Below are positions 41,869-55,588 of a DNA stretch of 64,000 nt, piece by piece. Position 1 is the first letter of the stretch. Each line of letters starts with the position of its first letter. The notes under the pieces were generated by a model, which saw only the letters and a list, made by a program, of their open reading frames with translations, did no database searches and was not told the DNA's origin. Location of the stretch: assembly GCF_032884065.1 (NCBI RefSeq), contig NC_088867.1, forward strand, positions 682,001 through 746,000. Reading direction: 5' to 3'. Position numbers and translations under genes: made by a program. The stretch comes from Artemia franciscana. Its lineage: Eukaryota > Arthropoda > Branchiopoda > Anostraca > Artemiidae.

Positions 41869-44229
41869 AACAGAAGTTTAACCTAATAATTTGTAATAAC
41901 ATATTGTTCAGGCTAGCCTTTGCAATCCCTACAAATTTTGGCTCTTCACAACAAAGCACTATTACAGGCTTAGGCCCTAACAAAAGAAAGTAGCAAACTG
42001 CTTAATCTTAATAAAAAAAAATCCAAAAGGACTTTATATTTCTTCAATACAATATATATATTAATTTTTTGTTTTCAGTAGAATACTAGTTAAGTATAAA
42101 CCAGCAAATGTTTAAGAATTTTTGAGGGGGGACAGCTGCCTAAAATTAACAAAATATTTCTGATAAGCACAAAAAATATAACAAATTAAGCTAAACTAGA
42201 AAATAGTTTTTTTTTCTCACTGAACAGTTACCATAACACATAATGTGTTGTAAGATTTTTGCAAGTACTTGTGCATTATAGCCACGACATTCAAGTTCTA
42301 TTGAGAAGTTTAGTTTGGCTAATGTTAATGACATAAAATAAAATATGATGAATATATAAAACTTTATCAACAAAATTATGAAAACTACAACAAAGAATCC
42401 TGGAATTTGTAAATCAGCATCATATCCTAAATATTACTGTATCTTACATTGTGATAGATTGTTTTAAACGCCCTACTGTACAGGGGTAAATATTTAAATT
42501 ATGTATCATAGGCAATTATCTGAAGAGTAATCTATTAAAAGTCTCCTGAGCTAACTAGGGAAGTTTTTTCTTTCTTTTTTACTTGCTTTAGCCTGTATCC
42601 AGTTCCTGATTGCCATATAAATTCCATATTCATAGTTAATAACATAAGCCTTTGTATATAGACTATACCTTGTTGCTAATTTTTCTGGGCATAGAATGTT
42701 TGATTTGTAAAAGCCTTAGAGAAGGACCTGAAGAGAAAGAAACATAATAAAAAAAAAATTCATGCTTCATAATTTTTAGAATAATAGCTGGTAACACATT
42801 TTATATTCAACTTTGCTCTACTTTACCCCTCAATCCTCCCAATATAAAATGTATTGCTGAAATTTCCTATTTTCCATTTGTTTTGTCAATCTGTCTCTCT
42901 AACTTCATCCCATGTAGCTGTAAATTAAACAAATGTGACAAACAATAACTAGAAAAACAGGTGACAGGAGGTTTAATGCATTGAAAATATGAAATTTGAG
43001 CCATATTCTGCACATTGGGAGGGGGATTGAGATAAAGCATAGCCTAACTTAATGATTTTCTCTTGCTATGTAGGGTAATTGGAAAGTCACTTGTATATCA
43101 TGCTTTCCTTTTCAGTTTTAGTTGGATCGAAAAATCCAAAGAAAGTCCCCTTTGAAAAGATAGTAGCCACAAAGTGAGATTGTATTTGTCAAAGCTTGGA
43201 GGTTTGTCCCTTCTGTCTGTTTAAACAAAACAGAATCTTAATTGAAGCTTTGTTCATTTCTATCTTAAGGGTGCACAACAATTATGATATAAGGTACTTT
43301 TCTTTATTCAATTGTCTTCTTTGTTGTCTAAAAGACTTTTTTTTAATCTAGATGTTTCATAAATTGCTCATTTTTACCAGAAGTTCATTTGACCTACTTT
43401 GAAATCCCTGGTCTTAAAATTACATTTGACTTTGTTAAAGCTAGGAGACATAGACCTTGTGTTTGTTTAAAGAAAGTGAATAAACATTAGTAATTTGTAT
43501 TGCACTAAAGCCCTAGGGCCATCATAATTCCAAACAAAAAAGAAACTTCACTTTAGAATATTCAACATTGTCTAACATAAACAGAAACAAAGAAAAAAAA
43601 TTACCAAATTTTACTTCTGCACTCTACTGTCAACATGAGAAATTGTCCAAAATTTTAAAATCTTGCAAAACATTCATCCCTCATCACATTCACCAGCCAT
43701 CTCTCATCAAGCCTACACTTCATTTCTCATCTCACTCAATCCTACAAATGCATCAAATAACCCACTTTCTCATTAGTGCTTCCATAGATATGGTCAAAGT
43801 AAGAGCCATCTTGCTTACATTTTTATTATATCTAGAAGTTTTCTGTAGCTAAGTCAGTACTTCAATATTTCATACACCTTTGTAAACAACCTTAAGATGG
43901 TAAAATAGGTTGGATTATCCAAATTTTTAGTTTGCCACAATATATTTCAATCATTATTGTAATATAAAGGGCAGCCAATAGTAAAGGACCTGAATAAATA
44001 TTTTAAGGTAATTAAAAAGGTTTATTACTCAAAAACTTGATAAAAACTAAAAGGGACTTCTTAATAATTGATTACTTTAAAATATCTACATTATACACAA
44101 CAATAAACCCTTTGCTATAAAGGGAAAGTCAGTAAGGCCCAAAAAACTATTCAATACTAATTGTGGTTTGAGACAGTTTGCTGAATGTCTAAATGATTTT
44201 AGATAGTAATGAAGATAAAATGTGGGCAA

Positions 44230-44560
44230 ACTCAACACCAATATGCAAGTAAGTAAGTATGGCAGCACTGACACATCAAGGTCTAAACTGGCAGTGCTAA
44301 TTTTCCACTTTGTGACCCTTTGGCCGAGAATTGCAATTAAGGGCTGGGGGCCAGAAATCTTGTGCTTTTGTACACCCTCCCTGCTTACCTTTTGCATATT
44401 TCTCCATTTGCCTATTTAGAGCTGGTTTAGATCTGTCTAACATCACTGACCCCCATTTAAAACAAATAAACAGGCAATACTAGGAATCAAACCTGTACCC
44501 CATGGACAAAGGATTTCTTACTAAGAGTGCTTTCCACTTAGCCAAGAACATTATTACAAC
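44230..44560 (-). mobile_element. tRNA-derived SINE-like unit 3 (best preserved promoter boxes)
   Basis: On the minus strand the A-box 'tggctaagtgg' (44534-44544) matches the consensus TRGYNNAGTGG, and the B-box 'ggtttgattcc' (44483-44493) matches GGTTYGANTCC. They are about 40 bases apart, which suggests a class II (Leu/Ser-type) tRNA ancestor with a long variable arm. The body carries 'ccctgcttaccttttgcata' and 'caattaagggctgggggcca', related to units 1 and 2. Confidence 0.75.
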
Positions 44561-44761
44561 CAGAGTAGAACAACTATTAAAAAAAAAATATTGAAAAAAA
44601 AAACAAGATGGATTTACAGCCATTTTCACTAATCTTCAATACACATTGTATTTTACTTAGACAAGTTATTGTAAGGCAGGTGTCAACAAAGCTCCAGCGG
44701 GGATTGCCTTTACTTAAGATGTAAACTAGCACGGTGAATACTTAGCTGGTAAAAACCAAAT

Positions 44762-44870
44762 ACACTAGAAATGCCAGGAATTAAACCTGTACCCCCTTGG
44801 ACAAAGAATTCCCAAACCAGAGTGCCAACAACTTAGCAAGGAACACAAATGTGACCAGAGAACTATTATT
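44762..44870 (-). mobile_element. tRNA-derived SINE-like unit 4 (head only)
   Basis: B-box 'ggaattaaacc' at 44777-44787, A-box region 'acttagcaa' at 44831-44839, then 'ggaacacaaatgtgaccaga'. The region 44470-44760 is followed by a second, similar head and tail (44765-45010), so the unit was tandemly duplicated over about 290 bp. Confidence 0.65.
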
Positions 44871-45339
44871 TGAAAAAAGAAATATTGAAAAAAACTCAAT
44901 TCATGGTTGTTGCTTTTCTCTACTGTCCCATAAACAATATATTTTATTTAGACAAATTAATTTTAAGACAGGTATCAACAAAACTCCATCAGGGATTGTA
45001 TTTACTTAAGATACAACAAGCAATGTGATTGCATAGCTTTGTGATATTCTAGTCTTAAATAATGATAAAAAAGCAAATTTACATTTGCTATTTGTTTTCC
45101 AAACCATTTTAAGCAAAACCATTTGCAACAGCAATATGTCCATGGTTAGATTAGTGTCTATCCAAAATGCTTTACAACAGAAGGGACACATTTCTTGCAA
45201 AGCAAATACTCAGCTTTAATGCTATTCTGTGTCATCTCTAAAAAATTAAACTGTATCAGGTGTATTTTGATATAAGATACTTCTAAGACTTTTAGCAAGG
45301 GGGCAGGCATTTCTTCACAATTTATACAATGTGTAAAAG

Positions 45340-45930
45340 AGCACCAGGGGGTGAGATTGAAAAAAAAAACTTTCAGGGATGGGTCTAAAGGCTAAAGTAT
45401 GTTCTGGGAAGGTCTGCTTACATGGAGTACAAAGAAACTGTTTCACAGCTTTCCTCAATCCACTTTATAAGGTTTTAAAGATATGCAAAGACATTTCCTA
45501 AATTTTTAAAAAAAAATATTGATATGGCTTAAAATGCTACTCAAATAAAAGGAATTGCATTTTAAGAGCTAAAGCCAGAGTAAAAGAAACTGATAATTAA
45601 AAATTAAGGTAAATCTTGTTTTGTCAAAATTTCAATAGTATAGGTATAGACCTTTTGAGTAAGCAATTATCTAAGACTTAGAAATCAGAAAAGGGTTGAC
45701 ATAGAAGCCCTGGCAGTACCTTCCCAGAGTGTTTTTGACCCTGGATTAATTACTGAGTTTCATTCTTGTAACCTATTCCCTTTCCAAGATAATGAAAATT
45801 AGCTAAACTAGAATTTTACGTATTTTTTGCTTTGGATTCATTACTGGAAGTTCTATTTTCCTGACTTAAACCCATTTCTAAGATAGCAAAACAGTAGCCA
45901 AACTAGAGTTTGACTGGAAATTTATCCATG
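45340..45930 (-). repeat. Family T element, copy 3, reverse interior
   Basis: 'actttcagggatgggtctaa' and 'gttctgggaaggt' at the left, then an interior in reverse orientation ('ataaggttttaaagatatgc', 'gagtaaaagaaactgataat', 'aattaaggtaaatctt'), and a degraded right terminus. Confidence 0.65.
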
Positions 45931-46321
45931 GTCCTATAGGGTAAGGCTGAAATGTAAAGAGTTCTGACAAAGATGCAACACATCTTGAAGCATCTAGTAA
46001 GAATAGTAATTGGATTAACAATGCTTTATAACCACTAGGGTCTTGCTTCATCAAGGTTTTATCTCTGAAGCCAAATTACCAAGCTAAGGTCAAGTCTAGG
46101 GCGTCATTAGCCTGTGCAAGACAGGCCTAGAATACCAAAAACCCTTTAGATCCTAAGGAATATGCATAAGATTACTAACAGGTCACTGAAAAGCTAAGAT
46201 TATTTCCACCATTTACAGTTTCCTTGTGTTTTCTCACATGTTTATTCATTTAAAAATAACATTGACGTCAGCTTCACTTGTCCTCAATAAATTTTTTTTT
46301 TACGGGGTTAGAAAGTGCAAG

Positions 46322-46421
46322 NNNNNNNNNNNNNNNNNNNNNNNNNNNNNNNNNNNNNNNNNNNNNNNNNNNNNNNNNNNNNNNNNNNNNNNNNNNNNNN
46401 NNNNNNNNNNNNNNNNNNNNN
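46322..46421. other. Assembly gap, exactly 100 N
   Basis: A run of 100 N, the conventional length for a gap of unknown size. The sequence on the right restarts at a point equivalent to 30321, and the sequence on the left stops at a point equivalent to 62404. Confidence 0.99.
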
Positions 46422-48331
46422 TTAGGCATGCTAGGGGGTAAATTTTTGTTGTTCATATTTTGACTTACAAATTAAAGTTGCGTTCGAATCACATTCCAAG
46501 TTGACTGAAACCAGCATTCTGACGTTTTATTTGTGATTCCGAGTTAACTTTTAGCGTTCGATTTGTAAAAGTTGACTGAAAGTTAATGAAAAGTTGACTT
46601 TTAACAACTTTTACATTTTGTACGTTCGTCTCAAGTTAACTCGGAAAGAGGGCAAAAGTTTCAATTATAGGTAATCATGGAGTATGTGTTCAGATGGATC
46701 CAGGATGAAGGCAACATTTTTGTCTACCAGTATGGTGAGTTATTGAGCCAGATTTTTGTTGTTGGGTAGGCTGCACTAAAATAGACTTAAAAACTATGTT
46801 ATTACCCTAGTTAAAACTGGCTTTTTTCTTGTGTGGGTGGGTGGGTTTTTTCTTTTACTGGGTGGGGGGATAGGTAGATAATAAAATGGTTAAGAAAAAA
46901 CTTATAAAGTTATTGCAATATTAGTTAAAGTTACTGCAAAGCTACTTGAGCAATTATTTCAGAGCTGGGTATCCTAATACAATTTGTGTGGCCAGAAGTT
47001 TAATTGTTAGATTGCAAATTGTGATTTTCATTTGTCTTCTTTTAGTCATTCCATTCAAGATGCCTTGGATATTTTTTTTTTATTGTGATGGATTGTCTTA
47101 ATGCTCTGAAAAGGTAAAATATTTCAATTGCATAGGATAGGTAAATTCCAGTAGGCTAATCAATTTAAAGTCCTAAATTAGCAAGGGAAGCGTTTAGTTC
47201 ACTAAAAAATCACTTATATACAGTGATTTTTTAAAATCACTGTATAATTGGAGTTCTTTGAACTCCAATTATACAGCCCTGTTTTTGGCCCCCTTTAGCC
47301 TGTATCCAGTTCCTGATTGCCATTTAGTCCAAATTGCATTTTTTCTGTTACTCATTTCTTGTCAATATTGCTAAGGGGTCATACTTAAGCACTAGAGAAG
47401 TATGCAGCTCTGCTTTACTTTAGCACCAACCCTCCTAATATGGAAATCTAAGGCTGAAATTGCATATTTCCTATTGATTCTGCCAATCTATACCTCAACC
47501 ATAGTACCTGATAATTGAAGCAACTGTGGCAAAACAAGAACTGGAAAAATAAGTAGGCTAAAAGGTGGCAAAATACATTTAAAATATATAATTTGGGCTA
47601 TATATTAGCAAATTAGGCAGGTCGGGAGTAAATTTTTTGTTTTTTTCATATTTTGCCTTAAAAATAAAGTGAATATACTACTTGATGCCTTTTTGTATGT
47701 TCTTTACAGATATAATTGATATAATTGCTTATGTATATATATATATAATATAATAATATAAGATATATAATTGATATAATATACAGATATAATTGCTTAT
47801 GGGTGTGTTCCAGCTGATGGTTTTTCAGTAACTGCAGTTACTGCATGGTAACTGCCCATTTTTAACTGCAGTAGAGCCAGTGGGAACAGCACAGTAACCT
47901 GACTAGCAGTAGCATCATTTTCAAATTAAATACACGTGTTCAAATTTAAGGGATAGTTTAATGCTGATTAGTATATTTTTTTTTAATTCCTGCTGTTTCA
48001 GAGCATTTAGAGAGGTTCTAAGCCAACCATGGGCATTTGGCTGTCACAAATGATTTTGCTCAAATGAGTTGGTGAAAAATAAATAGAAAATATAAATTTT
48101 CTCTTTTTTTATTATTTCAAGACTAGAATATCACAAAGCTGAGCATTCACATAGCTTGATTGTATTTTAAGCAAATACAATCCCTGATGGAGTTTTGTTG
48201 ATACCTGTCTTAAATTGATTTGTCTAAATAAAATGGGCCTATAGCATTTATAGGACAGTAGTGGGGCAACTATAGCAATTTTTTTCAATTTTCTATTTTT
48301 TTTTCAAATAATTATTGTTCTCTGGTCAAAT

Positions 48332-48601
48332 TTGTGTTCCTTGCTAAGTGGTAGGCGCTTTGGGTTGGAACGCTTTGTCCAAGGTGTATAGGTTTAATTC
48401 CTGGCATTGCCAGTTTATTTGGTTTTGGATAGGGGTTGGTGATATGACTAACCTCAGCTAGAATTGGCCCAACTTTAAATGAGTACAGATGGAAATCTAG
48501 GGACAGTAAGGAGGAAGGGCATGCAAGAGCATAGGCTGGCTGGTCCTTAGCTTCCTATTGCACTACCTGGCTAAAGGACCACCAGGTCCTTTACTGGCCT
48601 A
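48332..48601 (+). mobile_element. SINE-like unit 1, second copy
   Basis: B-box 'ggtttaattcc' at 48391-48401; identical to unit 1 by eye. Confidence 0.7.
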
Positions 48602-51600
48602 CTGACTTAGCCATAGAAACTTTCTTTCAAACCCATTAAATATAAGTAGAAATGAAGAATACCAGTGTGATGGTCCTTCCATTTCCCTGAAATGTGGATG
48701 TATGGACAAATTTGTGGGTCATGAGAGATAGCTTGTGAATGTAATGGGGGTGAATGTTCTGCAAGATTTAAAAATTTATGACAGTTGCTCAGGTTGGCAA
48801 CTGAACACAGAAGTATAATTTTGTTATTTGTTTTTCTTTGTGACTATTATGCTTATTTAATGTCAAGTATTATAAAGTTAATCTCCTTTATTTTGTTTTT
48901 AATTGCCATGGCCCTAGGGCTTAAATACAATAAAACCTACTTATATCCATTGATTTTCTTTAAATAGATAGGAGTTCTGTGTGTCCTAGCTTCAGTAAAT
49001 TTAAATGTAATTGTGAGACCAGGGATTACAAAGTAGGTGAAAACTTGCAAATGGACCTCTGGTATCAATAAAAATTTGTAAGAAATGGATATCAATTTAA
49101 AGATTAAAAAAAAAAACTGTTAGAAAACAAAGAAGACTAATGAATAAACAAAAGTATCCCTTTACAACCATTTAATGAATTGTCACAAATATTGGTCACC
49201 CTTAAGATTGAAATGAACAAAGCTTCAATTATGAATCCATTTTCCTTTAAACAGACTGAAGGGGCAAACCTCCAAGCTTTGACAAATTCAATCTCACTTT
49301 TGGGCAATCTCACCTTTCCTTTTCAAAGGAAACTTTCTTTGGATGTTTCCAATCCAACTAAAAACAACAGGGACAGCATCAGGTACAAGTGATCTTCTAC
49401 TTAGCCTACATACCAAAGGGAAAAGCATGCATCTCTATACTATAATTTACCTCCAACCTGCCTAATGTGCAAATATATAGCCAAAATTATGTAGTTCCAA
49501 TGTATTCTGTCACCTGTTACCTTTCCTGCCATTCTTGCTTTGTTGCAATTGCTTCAATTAACAGGGAGTTAAAGGTTGAGGGATAGATTGGCAGAATCAA
49601 CAGGTAACATGTAACTTCAGCTATATATTTCTATATTAGGAGGGTTGGGGGTAAAGTAGAGCAGGACTGCATGTAAAATTATGTAAGCTATAATTATTGT
49701 GCAATTATAAAAATCGGTTTTCTTAAGATATTTTTCTCTAGGCCTACAGGTCCTTTCTTTGGTTTATGCCACATCAAACATTGTATTCCCAGAGAAAAAT
49801 AAGTAGCAACAAGCTATATATATACAAGAACATATTATTTATCAATGAGGACTCTAGTGCTTATTTGTGACCCCTCAGTAATATTGACAAGAAATGAGCA
49901 ACAGACAAAATGAAATTTAAATGGCTATCAGAAACTGGATACAGGCTTAAGGGGGGTAAAAAAAAACAGGGCTGTATAATTGAAGTTCAAAAATAGGTGG
50001 TGAGTTTTTAGTGGAATAAATACTTCCCTAGCAAATTTCAACTATAGGTCATGAAAGGAGATTAATGTGAAGCTTGATCATTTTTAAACAATAATATGCA
50101 AATAAAGAAAGAGAGTATAGCCTAGAGGGTTGTATACTCAACCATGCAGCTCGCCAAGACAATTTTAAGCTCCCATTATAAACTATGCACTCATAGCAGC
50201 AAATAGCAGCTACATCAGGCTAAAGGACCAATTACTACAACTTATCTTGAGGTTTTTGTGCAAGTCAACATGGGATTTGTGTTTTATTTTGGTGAGAATA
50301 GAAAAAGCATAAAAGGCGTTTCTGACTTAAATTCCATACTTTACTCATTGTCAGACCTTTTGCCATTGTTGAAGAAGCAGTAAGCAAATTCAAGTGTTTT
50401 GGCTCCCTAGGTAGGCTAGTTTGCTTTATACAGGCATTTTAGCTAATATCTTACCTCATAATGGCAATTTTAAAAAGCATTTTTTTGCTCCTGTATAATT
50501 AGAGCATATCTAAAATTTGAAGGATGGTTTTTACCAGACAGATAAAAGGTAAAATTCTAGTTGAGTTACTTCTTGCTATCTCAGAAAGAAGTTAGGTTAG
50601 GAAAATGAAACTTTCAGGGATGGGTCTATAGGCTAAAGTATATCCTGGGAAGGTATTTTAAAGTACCCACCTCCACTTCTTCTCCCTCTAGAGAGCCCTA
50701 AAATTTGACTCCATGACAGGTCTGTACCTATTGAAATTTTGACAAAACAACATTTTACCTTAATTTTCAGGTACCATTTGCTTTTTCTCTGCCTTTAGTT
50801 CTGAAAATTCAATTCCTTTTATTTGAGTAGAATTCTGAGCCATATCAACATTTTTTTTTCTTCAAAATTTAGGAAATGTTTTTTCATATCTTTAAAACCT
50901 ATAAATTGGGATTGAGCAAAGTTGTTAAGCTGAGAACAACTTTGTTGTACTTCATTTCAGCAGAAGATTTATTTTGTAAGGTTTCACTTTTATAACACAG
51001 ATAGCCTATTTTTGAAGGTCATCAAGGGTCAGGGCCCTCTAGAGCAAGAATGAGTAGAGATATGTACTTTGAAATACCTTCCCAGGACATTCTTTAGCCT
51101 GTAGACCCATTCCTTAAAGTTTCATTTTCCTAACCTATCCCCTTTCAGTGATATTTCAGAGAAAATTTCAGTGATATTTATATCACTCACATATTTCTCA
51201 TATTTTATATCACTTTATATTTCAGTGATATTTTTCAGAGAAAAATAATTCAAATTTTTTCTCAAAAGAAGCTTGATTTTTAAAAATAAATGTATGTTTA
51301 ACAGAAAGCAACTGACATCATATGAAATCCAATAAAAAAAAATTCATGGAGAATAAATAATATCTGCCAAATATTTAACCTATAGTGAGGTGGCATAAAA
51401 GATTATTTGTAAATTTAGAAAACCCAGTGTTATGGCAACAACAGTATGGCAAATCAACAGGAATTGTCTTTTCACAACTAAAGCCAGAGTAAAAGAAACT
51501 GATAACCCAAAATTTCAGGACCATTTAGAGGGAAAAGAAATGGAGGTAGGTACTTCAAAATACTTTCCTGGGACATACTTCAGCCTGCAGACACATCCCT

Positions 51601-51737
51601 GAAAGTTTCATTTTCCTAACCTAACCTCTTTCAAAGATAGTCAAAAGTAGCCAAAGTAAAATTTTGCCCCTACTTTATGTTAAAAATCCAGTTAAACAAC
51701 AATCTCAATGAATACAGACTATATAACTAGGGAAAAG

Positions 51738-52359
51738 GGTAAAATTGGTGCAAACAGTATTACTGGCTTTCATATAAAGTGAATATACCACTTGATGCCT
51801 GTTTTAATGCTGTTTCCATATATAATAATTGCTTTTACTGCAAAGTCAGATTTAAACATTTTTTGGCCTCTTAAAAATGACCTAAATATGGGGTATAAAA
51901 AATCTGTAATAGATTAGAAACAAATTTGGGCTATATATTTGCACATCAGGGGGGGGGGGGGGGGTGGGGGTAAAGCATAGCATATATTAAATAAGTAAAC
52001 TAACCTTTGCTGTATTTTTTTTATGTGTTTGTGCACATTGAATTTTAATGAGAAGAGAAATCACCAGTGCAACAGCACAAACATAAAAAAAATACACCAA
52101 TGGTTAGTTTATGTATTTAATATATGCTATGCTTTACCCCCACCCCCTGATGTACAAATATATAGCCCAAATTTGTTTCTAAGCTATTACAGATTTGTAA
52201 TAACCCCACATATAGGTCATTTTTAAGAGGTCAAAAAGTGCTTAAATCTGAATTTGTGGTAGAAGCAATTATTATATTTGTAAAGAGGATAAAAAAGGGC
52301 ATGGAGTGGTATATTCAATTTATTTGAAAGCCAGTAATACTGTTTGCACCAATTTTACT
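51738..52359. mobile_element. Foldback element FB1, second copy
   Basis: Flanked by 'gggaaaag' at 51730-51737 and 52360-52367; same arms as 35637-36258. Confidence 0.85.
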
Positions 52360-54100
52360 GGGAAAAGAAGCCAATAATTTTTAGTTTTTAACTAACCTAT
52401 AGGCTAATATAAGGTTACAAACCAACCTATAATTTTTAGTTTTTTCAACTAAAAATTATAGGTTGGTTTAGAAACTAGGCCTGTTAGATTTGGTAATATT
52501 AGAATAACTCACCAATGTGACAGCTGCCTTCCTGAGAATCAACGTTTTTAACAACATAAAAAATTTCTTCTCATTCCTTATTAAGCTTAGCCTATGCAAG
52601 ATAGGCCTAGAACACCAAAAACAATTTAAATCCTAAGGAATATGCATAAGATTACTTACAGGTCACTGAAAAGCTAAGATTATTTCCACTAGGCCTATTA
52701 ACAATTTCCTTGTCTTTTCTTTAGACTAAACGATTTCATATTTCTAAATTTTTTGCCATTGAAGCGTTCGATTCGCAATTCTGTGTTGACTTTCTAGGTC
52801 AACTTTTTACTAAATAAAACGGCAGCAGAGAAAAAAGTCAACTTTTAAGTTGACTTGTTCGAGTCGATTCGAACGCAACTTAAGTGAATATTTCACTTGA
52901 TGCCTTTTTGTATGTTCTTTACAAATATAATAATTGCTTATATAGCTAGTTCAAGTTTAAGCACTTTTTGACCTTACTTAACCTAACAAATTTTGGCAGT
53001 GAAAAAAATACATTATTTCGTCAAAAACACATACTTTAATTGAAAATTTGACATCAAAGAAGAAGAAAAACAGCATAATATTGTAAAATTTATTAATCCA
53101 ACTTAATCGTGGAAAATCATTGCTCATAGATTATACAACATTTAAAAAATGGATTGATAATGAAACAGTAAGTTTGAGACCAATGTTTTAAGCTTTTTTA
53201 TACCCAGCAACTATTTGGGTATATTTTGGTCATTTTCAAGAGCTCAAAAACTTGCAATTGAAGCACTTATTATGTTTGTAAAGAACATAAAAAAGGTATT
53301 AAGGGGTATTTTCACTTTATTTGTAAATCAAAAATATGAACAACAAAAATTTACCATTATTAGTATAGCTGCATGATTTTCCCCTTGGTATGTAGGCTAA
53401 GTGGGAGGTCACTTATACCTGATCCTGTCCCTACTGTTTTTACTTGGTTGAAAAAAATCCAAAGAAAGTTCCAATTAAAAAGGAAAGAGACCAAAAGTGA
53501 GATTGAATTTGTCATAGCTTGGAGGTTTGCCCCTTCAGTCTGTTTAAAGAAAACAGATTCATAATTGAAGCTTTGTTCATTTCAATCTTAGGGATGATCT
53601 ACATTTGTTACACTTCATTAAATGATTGTAAAGGGATACTTTTATTTATTTGTCTTGTTTGTTTTCTACATGATTTTTTAATCTTTAAATTGATATACAT
53701 TTCTTACAAATTAATTAGTCATACCACAGTTCCATTTGCAAGTTTTGATCTACTTTGTAACCCTGGTCTCCAAATTGCATATAAATTTATTGAAGCTAGG
53801 AAACATAGAACTCCTCTCTGTTTAAAATAAAATGTATGCACATAAGTAGGTTTTAATACACTAAAGTCCTAGGGCCATGGCAATTAAAACAAAACAATGA
53901 AGATTAACTTTAAAATGCTTGACATTACATAAATATAACATTCACAAAGAAAAACTATTCACAAAATTTTACTTTTGTGCTCAGTTGCCAACCTGAGTAA
54001 TTGCCCTAAATTTTTAAACCTTGCAAAACATTCACAAGCCACCTCTTATGACCTACACTCTTGTCTGTACATCAACAATTCATTGAAAAGGAAGGGCCAC

Positions 54101-54451
54101 CTTACTGGCATTTCTTCCTTTGTACTTATATTTAATGGGTTTAAAAGAAAGCTTCTATGGCTAAGTCAGAAGCCCAGTAAAGGAACAGGTGGTCCTTTAG
54201 CCAGGAAGTACAATAGGAAGCTAGGGGCCAGTCATCCTATGCTTTTGCATGTCCTTCCTGCTTACTGACCCCAGATTTCTCTAGGTAACCTGTTAAGTTT
54301 GGGCCAATTCAGGCTGAACTTACAGAATCACATCACTGACCTTTGTCCCAAACCAAATAAACTGCTAATGCCAGGAATTAAACCTGTGCCCTTTGGATAA
54401 AGGATTCTCAGCCTAGAGGGCCAGCCACTTAGGAAGGAACACAAATGTCAC
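54101..54451 (-). mobile_element. SINE-like unit 2, second copy
   Basis: B-box 'ggaattaaacc' at 54374-54384; same as unit 2. Confidence 0.7.
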
Positions 54452-54647
54452 CAGAGAACAAAAATTATTTGGAAAAAGAAAATATTGAAAAAAAAACAAC
54501 TCAAGTCATAGTTGCTACCATTTTTCACTGCTGTCCCACAAACATTATGTATTTTATTTAGACAAATAAATTTTAAGACAGATATCAACAAAACTCCATC
54601 AGGGATTGTATTTACTTAAGATACAATCAGCAATATAAATGCTTAGT

Positions 54648-55588
54648 GGTTAATTTATAGTAAACAGTATTACTGGCTTTTGTATAAAATGAATATACCA
54701 CTCAATGCCTTTTTTTATGCTCTTTACAAATATAATAATCACTTCTACCGGAAATTCAGATTTAAGCACTTTTTGACCTCTTAAAAATGACCTAAATATG
54801 GGGTATAAAAAGGCTAAGAAAATTGGTCTCAAAATTTAAATACCTTATAATATTGATCTCAAACTTACTGTTTCATTATAAATCCATTTTTTTTTAATTT
54901 TGTATAATCCACAAGCACTGATTTTCCAATATTAATTTGGATAAATTAATTTTTCCAATGTTATGGCATTTTCTTCTTCCTTGACATCAAATTTCAAATA
55001 AAAGTATGTGTTTTTGGTCAAAAATATGAAAGCCGGCTATTACAAATGCCAGTTATACTGTTTGCTATAAATTTAACTATATTAAATACAGCAATGGTAG
55101 GTTTACCTATTTAATATATGCTATGCTTTAACCCCACCCCCCTGATGTGCAAATATATAACCCAAATTTGTTTCTAAACTATTACAGATTTTTGATTTCA
55201 AATATCATAGTATTTCATATAAAAGGATGGAAAATGCATGCTTTAATCGAAATTCTGGCAACAAGGAAGAAGAAAATACCATAACATTGGTAAAATTTGT
55301 TTATTCAATTTAATTGTGGAAAATCAGTGCTTGTGGATAATATAACATTAAAAAAATGGATTTATAATGAAAAAGTTTGAGTCCAATGTTATAAAGTTTG
55401 AGACCAATGTTTTAAGCCTTTTTTATACCAAAATATTAATTTCATTTTTAAGAGGCCAAAAAGTGTTTAGATCTGAATTTCCAGTAGAAGCAATTATTAT
55501 ATTTGTAAAGAGCATAAAAAAGGCATCAAGTGGTATATTCACTTTATACAAAAGCCAGTAGGCTAATACTGTTTGCTATAAATTTACC
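54648..55588. mobile_element. Foldback element FB2, second copy, perfect 8-bp duplication
   Basis: 'tgcttagt' at 54640-54647 and 55589-55596. The left duplication differs by one base from copy 1 ('tgcttaat'), so this copy keeps the ancestral state. Confidence 0.87.

Larger units (their letters stand above)
42415..45200 (+). repeat. Composite repeat A-B, uninterrupted copy
   Basis: Block A (42415-43045) runs directly into block B (43060-45200) without a foldback element: 'gcctgtatccagttcctgat' (42592), 'tagagaaggacc' (42718), 'gaagctttgttcatttctat' (43243), 'ctagggccatcataattcca' (43512), two SINE-like units, 'catcagggattgtatttact' (44988), 'tttgtgatattctagtctt' (45037). It serves as the reference for the nested copies at 29.5-39.7 kb. 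Confidence 0.72.
30321..46321. repeat. Duplicated 16-kb segment, copy 1 (left of the N gap)
   Basis: Every base from 30321 to the last base before the gap has a counterpart in 46422-62404. The offset is exactly 16101 up to about 41.28 kb and then drifts to 16083 through many single-base indels. Substitutions are rare: none were noticed in the first 4 kb, and roughly 20 between 34.4 and 41.2 kb. The segment ends at the gap with 'ttagaaagtgcaag'. Confidence 0.97.
46476..52880. mobile_element. Second copy of the 6.4-kb TAA-flanked insertion
   Basis: Same 15-bp termini and TAA flanks as 30375-36779, at an offset of 16101. The candidate exon recurs at 46677-46734 and the twin palindrome at 47217-47275. 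Probably the same locus seen twice. Confidence 0.73.
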
